Part shown: positions 26,446 to 34,683 of the stretch, in pieces
How positions within the stretch are numbered: the stretch's first letter is position 1
Layout of the letters: every line of letters starts with the position of its first letter
Assembly: GCA_020853575.1 (NCBI GenBank)
Contig: JADYYP010000024.1
Coordinates: forward strand, 62,001 to 126,000
DNA from: Planctomycetota bacterium
Lineage (GTDB): Bacteria; Planctomycetota; UBA1135; GCA-002686595
Direction: 5' to 3'
DNA length: 64,000 nt
The notes under the pieces: model-generated
Seen by the model: the letters and a program-made list of their open reading frames with translations, nothing else
Told to the model about the DNA's origin: nothing
The model's database searches: none
Position numbers and translations under genes: made by a program

Positions 26446-27135
26446 ATGAACCCGACCGAGCCAGCCGACACGTCGCCGACGAGCGCCAGCGCCACGCGCG
26501 GCGCCACGCGCAGGCTCGCGCTGGGCGCGGCACTGGTCGTGCTCGCCTTGGGTTCAGCGTGGGCCCTGCGCGCGCTCTCGAGGACCGAGATCGACTGGAA
26601 TCGCGCTCGGCACGTCGAGCCCATCGAGTTCCCTTCGTTCGCGCTGCTCGACTCCGATTCGAAGCCGGTGACGAACGATGCCCTGCGCGGCCACGTGACG
26701 GTGCTCGACGTCGCGTCGATGCAGTGCGCGGCGTGCCGTTGGACGCGCGGCGGGCTGCCCGAGCTTCAGGCTCAGCTCCCCGCTCCACAGTTCGAGTTCT
26801 ACACGCTGTTCGCGATGGCCGACGACGAGCCGGGCGCGCTCAAGAGCTACCAGCGCTCGTACCGCCGCGTCGATCCGACGCGTTGGCGCTTGCTAGCCTT
26901 CGAGAACGACGTCACGCCGCGGGTACTGGTCGAGCTGGGGCTGGCGCGCTCGGTCGCTTCCGCGCGCAGCGGCTTGATCGACCTCGAGCCGCGCTTCTTC
27001 CTGATCGACGCGCAGGCCCGAGTGCGCGGCGCGTACTCGGCGGTGCGCACCGAGGAGCTCGACTGGCTGGTCGCCGACGCGCGCGCGCTGGCGGGACTCG
27101 CGAGCACCGAAGCCGCCCTCGGACTGGCGAAATGA
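26446..27135 (+). CDS. Sco1/thioredoxin-like membrane-anchored protein
   Basis: 229 residues with one N-terminal membrane helix (about residues 24-46) and a periplasmic thioredoxin-fold domain of the Sco type. The metal or redox pair is Cys94 and Cys97 (QCAACRW), a CxxC rather than the CxxxC of Sco1. The later family pattern LEPRFFLIDAQARVRG is present, but the copper-ligand His expected just before it is not. It may therefore be a thiol-disulfide partner rather than a copper carrier. Its stop overlaps the start of the next Sco-type gene by 4 nt (ATGA), indicating coupled synthesis and a joint role in metal or cytochrome oxidase assembly. Confidence 0.75.
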   Translation: MNPTEPADTSPTSASATRGATRRLALGAALVVLALGSAWALRALSRTEIDWNRARHVEPIEFPSFALLDSDSKPVTNDALRGHVTVLDVASMQCAACRWTRGGLPELQAQLPAPQFEFYTLFAMADDEPGALKSYQRSYRRVDPTRWRLLAFENDVTPRVLVELGLARSVASARSGLIDLEPRFFLIDAQARVRGAYSAVRTEELDWLVADARALAGLASTEAALGLAK

Positions 27136-28250
27136 AAGACACCTCGAAGCTCTCCGGCGCGTGGCCGATCCTGGCCGCGCTGCTCGCGCTGGTCGTGTAC
27201 CTGGGCTGGCGCCAGATGCGCGGTGCTCCCCTCCCCGGTCCCCTCGCTGGCGCCGAAGACGAGCAAGCGCCGCCGCACAAGCGCGCCCCGCAGTTCGAGT
27301 TCACGGACCAGCACGGCAGCGCGGTCACGCCCGCGAGCTTGCTCGGCAAGGTCTGGATCGCGGACTTCTTCTTCACCACGTGCACCTCGATTTGCCCGGG
27401 CTTGACCGCCAAATTCGTGCTCCTGCAGAACCGTCTCGAGTCGCCCGAGCTGCACTTCGTTTCGTTCTCGGTCGATCCGCCGAACGACACGCCGCAGGCG
27501 CTCGCGCGCTACGCCAGCGGCTGGAATCCCGACGAGTCGCGCTGGACCTTGCTCGCCACGCGCGAGCCGGAGCTGTACGACGTTGCACGCGGCTTCGACG
27601 TGTTCGTCATGCCTTCGGGCATCGAGGACGACCCGATCATGCACTCGGGTCGCTTCTTCCTCGTCGACCGCGAAGGCCTGATCCGCGGCAGCTACAACAG
27701 CGAGGACGAGGAGGCGCTCGAGCGCTTGGTGGTCGATGCCATGGCGCTGGCCGCGCAGCCCGAGAGCGCGGGGCACTCGCTGCGCAAGCGCGGCGGCGCC
27801 GCACTGTTCACCTCGTTGGGCTGTGCCGGATGCCATCTCGAGAAGCGCTTGGCGCCGCCGTTGGCCGGCATCGCGGGCCGTGAGGTCGAGCTCGAGGGTG
27901 GCGCGCGGCGCACCGCGGACGAGGCCTATCTGCGCGAGTCGATCCTCGATCCGGCGGCGCAGCTCGTGGCCGGCTACCGGCCGACGATGCCGAGCTACCG
28001 CGGCCTGCTCGACGACGCGCAACTGGCGAAGCTGATCGAGCATCTCCGCTCGCTCGCGGCCCCCGAGAGCGCGCCGGCGGAAGCGCAGAGCGCGGCACCG
28101 CAGTCCGTGATCGACCCGGTGTGCGAGGAGCCGATCACGGTGTTCGACGACTCGCCCTCGCGCGAGTACCGGGGCCGACGCTACTTCTTCTGTTGCGAGC
28201 ATTGCCAGGCCGGTTTCGACGCCGACCCGGCCAAGTACGCCAAGCCCTGA
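27132..28250 (+). CDS. Sco1 domain fused to cytochrome c and YHS domains
   Basis: 372 residues. An N-terminal membrane helix (residues 9-26) is followed by a Sco1/SenC domain with Cys84 and Cys88 (CTSIC) and His171 (MHSGRFFLVD), the full copper ligand set. A mono-haem cytochrome c domain follows with CAGCH at 231-235 and the likely distal Met in RPTMPSYRG. The C-terminal 50 residues are a YHS domain (DPVCEEP ... FFCCEHCQAGF), a fold that often binds metals. All three face the periplasm. The architecture suggests copper delivery coupled to electron transfer, probably for a cytochrome oxidase. It is coupled to the gene before it; the ABC ATPase starts 80 bp downstream. Confidence 0.85.
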   Translation: MKDTSKLSGAWPILAALLALVVYLGWRQMRGAPLPGPLAGAEDEQAPPHKRAPQFEFTDQHGSAVTPASLLGKVWIADFFFTTCTSICPGLTAKFVLLQNRLESPELHFVSFSVDPPNDTPQALARYASGWNPDESRWTLLATREPELYDVARGFDVFVMPSGIEDDPIMHSGRFFLVDREGLIRGSYNSEDEEALERLVVDAMALAAQPESAGHSLRKRGGAALFTSLGCAGCHLEKRLAPPLAGIAGREVELEGGARRTADEAYLRESILDPAAQLVAGYRPTMPSYRGLLDDAQLAKLIEHLRSLAAPESAPAEAQSAAPQSVIDPVCEEPITVFDDSPSREYRGRRYFFCCEHCQAGFDADPAKYAKP

Positions 28251-28330
28251 ACGCACCGCGAGCACGCACCCCGCTCCCCCACGTTTTCCGCAACCTGCCC
28301 GTGCACCACCCACCACGTGACCCGCCTCCG

Positions 28331-29023
28331 ATGAGCACCGCGAACGTCCTCGTGCTGCGCGGAGTCCGCAAGGGCTTCGCTTCCCCCGACGGCGGCCGCG
28401 TCGAGGTCGTGGACGTCGAGGCACTCGAGCTGGCCGCCGGCGAGCAAGCGGCGCTGCGCGGCTCGAGCGGAACCGGCAAGACCACGCTGCTGCACATGAT
28501 CGCCGGGCTCGTGCGACCCGACGCGGGCTCGATCTGGGTCGCCGGTCACGACATCGCGCGTCTGTCCGAGGTCGAGCGCGACGCATGGCGTGCGCGGCAC
28601 ATCGGCTACGTGTTCCAGTCGTTCCACCTCCTGCAGGCATTCACGGCGCTCGAGAACGTCGCCTTGGCCTCGATGTTCGCCGGGCGGGCGCAGGTGGAGC
28701 GCGCCCGGGAGCTGCTCGAACGCGTCGGGCTCGGCGCGCGCCTCGAGTACCTGCCGCGCAAGCTCTCGATCGGCCAGCAACAGCGCGTCGCGGTCGCACG
28801 CGCGTTGGTCAACCGCCCGAGCCTGGTGCTGGCCGACGAGCCCACCGGGAATCTCGACCGCTCCAACGCCGACGCGGCGCTCGCGCTGATCCGCGAGGCC
28901 TGCCGCGAGAGCGGAGCGGCGCTCTTGGTCGTCAGCCACGACGAGCGCATCGTGGAGCGCTTCGAGCGCGTGCTCGACCTGGGCCATCTCGCGCGCCCGT
29001 CCGCCGGCGGAGTCGGAGCATGA
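28331..29023 (+). CDS. ABC transporter ATPase (MacB/LolD type)
   Basis: 230 residues, a complete nucleotide-binding domain: Walker A GSSGTGKTTLLH, Q-loop FQSFHLLQAFTALENV, signature LSIGQQQRVAVARAL (Ile in place of the first Gly), Walker B LVLADEPTGNLD with catalytic Glu, and H-loop VVSHDERI. The EPTGNLD and LEN-V runs mark the MacB/LolD group, which powers mechanotransmission rather than transport through the membrane. It overlaps the permease start by 4 nt (ATGA), so the pair is co-translated. With the DUF3299 lipoprotein it forms a three-gene transport unit. Confidence 0.9.
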   Translation: MSTANVLVLRGVRKGFASPDGGRVEVVDVEALELAAGEQAALRGSSGTGKTTLLHMIAGLVRPDAGSIWVAGHDIARLSEVERDAWRARHIGYVFQSFHLLQAFTALENVALASMFAGRAQVERARELLERVGLGARLEYLPRKLSIGQQQRVAVARALVNRPSLVLADEPTGNLDRSNADAALALIREACRESGAALLVVSHDERIVERFERVLDLGHLARPSAGGVGA

Positions 29024-30279
29024 GCGCCCGGAAGTTCGGCCTGTTCTTGCTCGCGCGCCGCAGCCTGCGCCAGCACGCGCTGAGCACCGTGGTCACCTCG
29101 CTGTCCCTGGCGCTGGCCTGCGGACTGGTGATGGCGGTGCTCGCGATCAGCGCACAGAGCCGCGCGGCGTTCGCGCTCGAGAGCACGCCCTTCGACGCGG
29201 TGCTCGGCGCGCGCGGCAGCCAAGTGCAGTTGGTGCTCAACTCCGTGTTCCACCTCGAGACTTCGCCGGGCAACTTGCCCTGGGCGCGCTACCTGGAGAT
29301 CGCGGCGCGACCCGGCGTGCGCGCGGCGCTGCCCTACGCGGTCGGCGACAGTTGGCGAGGATTCCGCATCGTCGGAACGGACGAGCGCATGTTCGACCCC
29401 CGGCTGCTCGGGCCAAAGACACCGCGCGTGGCCAGTGGCCGCGTGTTCGATCCGACGTTGCGCGAGATCGTGGTCGGCAGCTTCGTCGCGCAGCGCACGG
29501 GCGTGCGCGTCGGCGACGAGATCCACCCGTCCCACGGAGTCGGCGAGCACGGCGCGGAGCACGACGAGGACTACGTGGTCGTCGGAGTGCTGGCGGCGAC
29601 CAACACGCCGCTCGACCGCTGCCTGTGGATCCCGATCGAAGGCATGTTCCGCATGCAGGGCCACGTGTTGCGCGGCGACGGTGCCGAGTTCCACGCCGAG
29701 CCCGACCAAGCGATCCCCGACGAGAACAAGGAAGTCAGCGCTGTGCTGCTGGCCTTCGAGTCTCCGCAGGTCGGGCTCGAGTTGGACCGCGCGATCAACA
29801 AGGACGGGCGCGACGCCACGCTCGCCTGGCCGATCGCGCGCGTGGTCGCGGAGTTGTTCGACAAGCTCGGCTGGATGAACCGCGTGCTGGGCCTGGTGGC
29901 CTACTTGACCATGCTCGTGGGAGCGGCCTCGATCCTCGCCAGCCTGTACGACGCGATGCACCAACGCCGACGCGAGTTCGCGATCCTGCGCGCGCTCGGC
30001 GCACGCCGCGGCCAACTGTTCGCGACCATCGTGCTCGAGGCCACCTCGATCGCGACCCTCGGCGCCCTCGGCGGTGTCGCGGTGTACCTTGGTATCCTGG
30101 CCACCGCGCGCGAAATCGTGCGCGCGCAAACGGGTGTCGTGCTCGAGCTCTCCTACTTCCATCCGGCGTTGCTCGCGGTGCCGCTGGCGTCGATCGCCCT
30201 GGGCGCCGTGTGCGGCGTGATCCCGGCCTGGAAGGCCTACCGCGTCGAAGTCGCCGAACATCTCGCGCCAGCGAGCTAG
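29020..30279 (+). CDS. FtsX/MacB-type ABC permease with His-rich periplasmic loop
   Basis: 419 residues in the MacB/LolC arrangement: one N-terminal helix (about residues 22-45), a large periplasmic domain, then three C-terminal helices (about 288-312, 336-360, 378-402) with the coupling segment HQRRREFAILRALGARRGQ. The periplasmic domain has the group's DRCLWIPIEG motif and a loop with His169, His172, His177 and His181 mixed with acidic residues, a plausible metal-binding site. It is coupled to the ATPase upstream and 2 bp from the lipoprotein gene downstream. The His loop and the Sco genes suggest a metal-related substrate; that is inference. Confidence 0.85.
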   Translation: MSARKFGLFLLARRSLRQHALSTVVTSLSLALACGLVMAVLAISAQSRAAFALESTPFDAVLGARGSQVQLVLNSVFHLETSPGNLPWARYLEIAARPGVRAALPYAVGDSWRGFRIVGTDERMFDPRLLGPKTPRVASGRVFDPTLREIVVGSFVAQRTGVRVGDEIHPSHGVGEHGAEHDEDYVVVGVLAATNTPLDRCLWIPIEGMFRMQGHVLRGDGAEFHAEPDQAIPDENKEVSAVLLAFESPQVGLELDRAINKDGRDATLAWPIARVVAELFDKLGWMNRVLGLVAYLTMLVGAASILASLYDAMHQRRREFAILRALGARRGQLFATIVLEATSIATLGALGGVAVYLGILATAREIVRAQTGVVLELSYFHPALLAVPLASIALGAVCGVIPAWKAYRVEVAEHLAPAS

Positions 30280-30281
30280 CC

Positions 30282-30944
30282 ATGCGCAGCAGTCCTTCGA
30301 TCGCGGCCCTCGTGTTCCTCGTCGCCTGCGACGACGCAGCCCCGCAACCGGCACCCGAAGTGCGCGGCAAGCCCATCGCCAGCGCGCCGCAGGCCAAGGC
30401 CACCGGGCCCGCGGCCGCGACGACCGCGACGACGACCAGCCCGATCCCCGAAGTACGCGCGCTCACCGGCCAGAGCACGGTCAACCTGGCCGCGGAGGCC
30501 CCTCCGGCCGATCCGCCCAAGCTCGTCGACGGCTTTCGCGAGGTGCGCTTCGAGCTGCTGACCTCCTACGACTACGAGTGGTCGCAGACCACCGGCGTCG
30601 CGGCACCGGTCGCGGACCAGAGCGCGCGCATCCCCGCCGCGGTCAAGGAGCTCGACGGCCAGAAGACCTTCGTCGTCGGCTACATGCAGCCGATCGACTT
30701 CGACACCAGTGGAGTCAAGAGCTTCCTCCTGACCAACTACCCCGGCGGCTGCTGCTTCGGCATGGTGCCGCGCCTCAACGAGTGGATCGAGGTCGAGATG
30801 CCCGGCGACGAGCGCGTCGACTACAGCTACTTCGACCCGATCAAGATCCAAGGCGTGCTCGAGGTCGGCGAAGCGAAAAGCGGCGAAGTCGTCACCAGCC
30901 TGTACCGCATGCGACCCGAGAAGGTCGCGATCGTCGAGCAGTAG
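30282..30944 (+). CDS. DUF3299 lipoprotein
   Basis: 220 residues. The start carries a lipobox (LVFLVAC, Cys16), so the protein is lipid-anchored. A low-complexity Ala/Thr/Pro linker leads to a DUF3299 domain with the diagnostic run VVGYMQPIDFDTSGVKSFLL, then the NYPGGCCFG motif with adjacent cysteines and EWIEVEMPG. The molecular role is unknown. DUF3299 genes are repeatedly found beside MacB-type ATPase and permease genes, and from memory the Vibrio zinc-regulated zrg operon is one such case; I could not verify that here. The two adjacent cysteines are candidates for metal or thiol chemistry. Only 2 bp separate it from the permease. Confidence 0.8.
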   Translation: MRSSPSIAALVFLVACDDAAPQPAPEVRGKPIASAPQAKATGPAAATTATTTSPIPEVRALTGQSTVNLAAEAPPADPPKLVDGFREVRFELLTSYDYEWSQTTGVAAPVADQSARIPAAVKELDGQKTFVVGYMQPIDFDTSGVKSFLLTNYPGGCCFGMVPRLNEWIEVEMPGDERVDYSYFDPIKIQGVLEVGEAKSGEVVTSLYRMRPEKVAIVEQ

Positions 30945-31010
30945 GGCGCCGCGGGTGGGAGCGCGCGCTCGAAGCGTGCCCTGACGCGGGATCGGCGGAG
31001 CTTCGCGCTC

Positions 31011-31016
31011 TATGCT
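31011..31016 (+). promoter_or_regulatory. -10-like hexamer TATGCT
   Basis: TATGCT ends 20 nt before the ATG at 31037, giving a leader of about 14 nt. It falls in a 92-bp gap after the DUF3299 gene and separates the peptidase/exporter group from the metal module. Confidence 0.4.
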
Positions 31017-31036
31017 AGGGCGTTCGAACCGCACCG

Positions 31037-32932
31037 ATGAGTTTCACCGCGCTCCTTGCCTGCACGCTCGCGATCTCTTTGCGCCAGGAACCGGCGAGCG
31101 CGACTCCGGCTCCGCCCTCGCGCGCTCTGATGCTCGAATTCGCGCTCGAGCCGCGGCTCGCGGGCACCAGCGGCAGCCTGCAAGGCGCCAAGATCGCCGC
31201 ACGGCACTTCGAGGCCGCGGGCTGGCAGGTCGAGCTCGACGAGCGCGTGGTGCTGCTCTCGCTCCTGCGCTCGTCGCGGCTCGCGCTGTTCGCCGACGCA
31301 GCCGCCAAGGAACCCATCGTCGAGCGCTCCGAGCGCTTCGACCCCGACGCGCTGCCCGCGGGCGACATCCCGCCGTTCAACGCTTGGACCGCGAGCGGCA
31401 AGCGGCGCGGCAAGGTGGTCGACGTCGGCTTCGGATTGCGCGCCGACTACGAGCGACTCGCGAGCGCGGGTGTCGACGTGCGCGGCGCGGTCGCGCTCGC
31501 CAAGTACGGCCGCGCGTACCGCGGCGTGAAGGAACAGTGCGCGTCCGAATTCGGCTGCGTGGGCGTGTTGCTCTACAGCGAGTCCAGCGCGGACGGCGGC
31601 GAGAAGGGCGCGGTGTGGCCCGAGGGTCCGTGGAAGCCCGACTGGGACGTGCAACGCGGCTCGATCTTGCCGGTCGAGAGCGCGCCCGGCGATCCGTCGA
31701 CGCCCGGTTGGGGTTCGCCGCGGCCCGGGGAGTCCGCGCGGCGGCTCGAGCCCAGTGCCTGCGACGCGCGCCTGCCCAAGCTGCTGTGCCTGCCGATCGG
31801 AGTGCGCGACGCGCGCGCGATCCTGTCGCGGCTCGATGGCCTGGGACCAGGACCGATCGAGGTCGAGCTCGAGATCGACGCGCCGCGCGACTTGCGCACG
31901 ATCCGCAACGTGATCGCAACCCTGCCCGGCGAGTCGCACCAGGAGTTCGTGATCGCCGGAGGACACCGCGATTCGTGGGTGCGCGGCGCCAACGACAACG
32001 GCGGCGGCGGCGTGGCCTTGATCCGCGCGGCGCAACTGCTCGGCGAGCGCGTGGCGACGGGCTGGAAGCCGGCGCGCGATCTGCGCATCGCGCTGTGGGA
32101 CGCGGAGGAGCTCGGCCTGATCGGCAGCACCGAGTGGGGCGAGGCCAACGCCGAGATGCTGCGCCGCGAGTGCGCGGCCTACGTCAACTGCGACGCATCG
32201 GTCGGCGGAACACAGTTCGCCGCCAGCGGCAGCCCGGGCATGCTCGGCGCCATCGAGCGCGCCACGTCGCGCGTGCGCACCGTCGACGGCGCGAGCAGCT
32301 TGTGGGAGGACTGGTCGAAGCGCCTGAACGGCCGCGCGCCCGACCTCGGGTTGCCCGGTGCGGGCTCGGACCACGCCGTGTTCGCGCACCATCTCGCGAT
32401 TCCGGTGGTCGAGCCCGGTTTCGGCGGCGCGCCGGGCGCGGGTCAGTACCACACGACGTTCGACGACTTCGCGCTGATCGATCGCTTCATCGATCCCACC
32501 TGGGCCGGCCACGAGCTCGCCGCGCGCACGCTGGTCGAGCTGCTGGTCGAGCTCAGCTCGCTCCCGCGCGCCGGTTTCGACTCCGCCGAGGCCGCCTGGG
32601 CCTTCGCCGCGCATGCGCGCGCGCTCGGCCACGAAGCCTGGTTCGGCGAGGCACGCGCCGCGCGCTTGACCTCGGCCTTCGAAGAAGCGGCGCGGGGCCT
32701 GCTCGAGCACCGCGAGCGCGGCGTGCACCTGTACCGGGCGCTCGACCGCGAGTTCGCGTCCGGCGCGCGCGCCTGGTTCCGCAACGTGCTGTGGGCGCCG
32801 AGCATCGAGAACGGCTACAGCGCCGAGACTTTCCCGTCGCTGCGCGCGGCGGCCAAGCTGGGCGAGGACGCGCTCGAGCTCGAGCTCGCGCGGCTCGAAC
32901 GCGACGTGCGCGCACTCGCCGGCGGCGACTAG
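31037..32932 (+). CDS. M28-family zinc metallopeptidase (glutamate carboxypeptidase II-like), exported
   Basis: 631 residues with an N-terminal signal peptide. The layout follows glutamate carboxypeptidase II: a PA-like insert (about residues 130-215), the M28 catalytic domain and a helical dimerisation domain at the end. Both zinc sites are intact: His310 (GGHRDSW), Asp320 (NDNGGGG), the Glu-Glu pair in DAEELG near 357, the Asp in NCDASV near 385 and His472 (QYHTTFDD). It should remove residues from peptides in the periplasm or outside. RSPG- or NAAG-type specificity cannot be told. The ABC exporter follows 8 bp after the stop, so secretion and processing of a peptide is a possible joint job, though unproven. 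Confidence 0.9.
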   Translation: MSFTALLACTLAISLRQEPASATPAPPSRALMLEFALEPRLAGTSGSLQGAKIAARHFEAAGWQVELDERVVLLSLLRSSRLALFADAAAKEPIVERSERFDPDALPAGDIPPFNAWTASGKRRGKVVDVGFGLRADYERLASAGVDVRGAVALAKYGRAYRGVKEQCASEFGCVGVLLYSESSADGGEKGAVWPEGPWKPDWDVQRGSILPVESAPGDPSTPGWGSPRPGESARRLEPSACDARLPKLLCLPIGVRDARAILSRLDGLGPGPIEVELEIDAPRDLRTIRNVIATLPGESHQEFVIAGGHRDSWVRGANDNGGGGVALIRAAQLLGERVATGWKPARDLRIALWDAEELGLIGSTEWGEANAEMLRRECAAYVNCDASVGGTQFAASGSPGMLGAIERATSRVRTVDGASSLWEDWSKRLNGRAPDLGLPGAGSDHAVFAHHLAIPVVEPGFGGAPGAGQYHTTFDDFALIDRFIDPTWAGHELAARTLVELLVELSSLPRAGFDSAEAAWAFAAHARALGHEAWFGEARAARLTSAFEEAARGLLEHRERGVHLYRALDREFASGARAWFRNVLWAPSIENGYSAETFPSLRAAAKLGEDALELELARLERDVRALAGGD

Positions 32933-32940
32933 GGGGCGAC

Positions 32941-34683
32941 GTGCGACCGCTGTGGACCATGTTCCAGCGCTTCTTGCGCTACAAGTGGACGCTGCTCGCG
33001 GGCTTCCTGTGCATCCCGCTGGCGTCGCTGGGCGACATCTGGATCACCAAGCTGATCGGCGACGCGCTCGACCGCTTGCGCGAGGGCAGCGATACCGCGT
33101 TTCTCTCGGGGTTGTTCTGGATCCTGATCGGTGTGTCGCTGGCCCGCGGCGTGTTCCGCTTCCTGCAGCGCTGGTGGCTGGTGTGCGTCTCGCGTTGGGT
33201 CGAGAACGGACTCAAGCAAGACCTGTTCGACAAGCTCGCCTCGCTGCCGCTCTCGTTCCACGTCAAGAACCGCTCGGGCGACCTGGTGTCGCGCCAAACC
33301 AGCGACGTCGAGAACGTGCGCATGTTTCTCGGGCCGGGCCTGATGTACGTGATGGGCGCGCTGGTGATGGTGCCCGTGAGCCTGGGCTATCTGATCGACC
33401 TCGATCTGTCGCTGGCGCTGTGGATGGTCGTGCCGCTGGTCGTGATGGGCCTGGGCATGAAGCTGATGTCGCCGCGGCTCGAGAAGCACTCGCTCGCCGT
33501 CCAGGAGTCGCTGGCCGAGATCGGGCACCGCGCGCAGGAGTCGTTCGCGGGCATCCGCGTGGTCAAGGGGTATTCGCGCGAGGCGCAGCAGGTCGCGCGC
33601 TTCGATGCGGCCTCGCGCAAGAACCTGGCGCACCAAGTGGCGCTGGCGCGCGCGCGCGGCATCACGCACGCGATCACTTGGGGCGCCAAGGACCTGACCT
33701 TCCTGCCGATCCTGCTCGTCGGTGGATTGTCGATGATCGATCGCTCGCTGCCGGCGGGCGACCTGTTCAAGTTCATCGACCTCACCGCGAAGGTCTTCTG
33801 GCCGATCATCGCGCTGGGGTGGATGGCAGGCGTCTATCCGCGCGCGGTCGTCAGCGCGCGGCGCATCGAGGAGTTGCTCACGACCGTGCCCGAGATCGCC
33901 GATCCGCCGCAGCCGGTCGCGCTCGCTGAGATCCAGGGCCGGCTCGCGTTGCGCGACGTCAGCTTCCGCTACGCCGAGGCCAGCGCGCCGGCGGTGAGCG
34001 GGATCACGCTGGACGTCCCGGCGAATTCGGTGCTGGGCGTCGTGGGCCCCACGGGTTCGGGCAAGAGCACGCTGCTCAACCTCTTGACGCGTCTGTTCGA
34101 TTGCGAGGGCGCGATCGAGCTCGACGGCGTCGACGTGAAGCGCATTTCGCTCTCGAGCCTGCGCGGCGCGCTGGGCTATGTGCCGCAGGACAGCTTCCTG
34201 TTCAGCGATACCTGGCGCGCCAACGTCGGCTTCGGTGCGGAGCATCCGCTCGACGACGCCGAGATCGCCGAGCTCGCCGCGCGCGCCTGCATGACGGCCG
34301 AGGTCGCCACCTTCCCCAAGGGCTTCGACCAGCGCATCGGCGAGCGCGGTGTGACGCTCTCCGGCGGTCAGCGGCAACGCTCGTGCATCGCGCGCGCGTT
34401 GGCCCGCGATCCGCGAGTCCTGATCCTCGACGACGCGCTCAGCGCGGTCGACACCGAGACCGAAGCGCAACTGGTGCGCAATCTGAAGAGCGCCAGCCAC
34501 GGGCGCACCGTGATCATCGCGGCCCACCGCTTGTCGACGGTGCGCCACGCCGACCAGATCGCGGTGCTCGACGCCGGCCGCATCGTGCAACGCGGCACGC
34601 ACGCCGAATTGCTCGCGCGACCGGGCTGGTACGCGGAGACCTGGGCGCGCCAACAGACCCAAGAGGAGCTCGCCGGGCTGTGA
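32941..34683 (+). CDS. ABC exporter half-transporter with degenerate ATP site (subunit A)
   Basis: 580 residues from the GTG at 32941, with AGGGGG 4-5 nt ahead. Six-helix transmembrane domain (about residues 10-310) then a nucleotide-binding domain: Walker A GPTGSGKST near residue 368, signature LSGGQ at 473-477, Walker B LILD with Asp497. The catalytic carboxylate that should be Glu is Asp498, as in the non-hydrolytic subunit of heterodimeric exporters. The H-loop His is present (AAHRLST). It overlaps the partner gene by 4 nt. MsbA-like lipid transport or drug export are both possible; the next gene supplies the complementary half. Confidence 0.9.
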   Translation: MRPLWTMFQRFLRYKWTLLAGFLCIPLASLGDIWITKLIGDALDRLREGSDTAFLSGLFWILIGVSLARGVFRFLQRWWLVCVSRWVENGLKQDLFDKLASLPLSFHVKNRSGDLVSRQTSDVENVRMFLGPGLMYVMGALVMVPVSLGYLIDLDLSLALWMVVPLVVMGLGMKLMSPRLEKHSLAVQESLAEIGHRAQESFAGIRVVKGYSREAQQVARFDAASRKNLAHQVALARARGITHAITWGAKDLTFLPILLVGGLSMIDRSLPAGDLFKFIDLTAKVFWPIIALGWMAGVYPRAVVSARRIEELLTTVPEIADPPQPVALAEIQGRLALRDVSFRYAEASAPAVSGITLDVPANSVLGVVGPTGSGKSTLLNLLTRLFDCEGAIELDGVDVKRISLSSLRGALGYVPQDSFLFSDTWRANVGFGAEHPLDDAEIAELAARACMTAEVATFPKGFDQRIGERGVTLSGGQRQRSCIARALARDPRVLILDDALSAVDTETEAQLVRNLKSASHGRTVIIAAHRLSTVRHADQIAVLDAGRIVQRGTHAELLARPGWYAETWARQQTQEELAGL

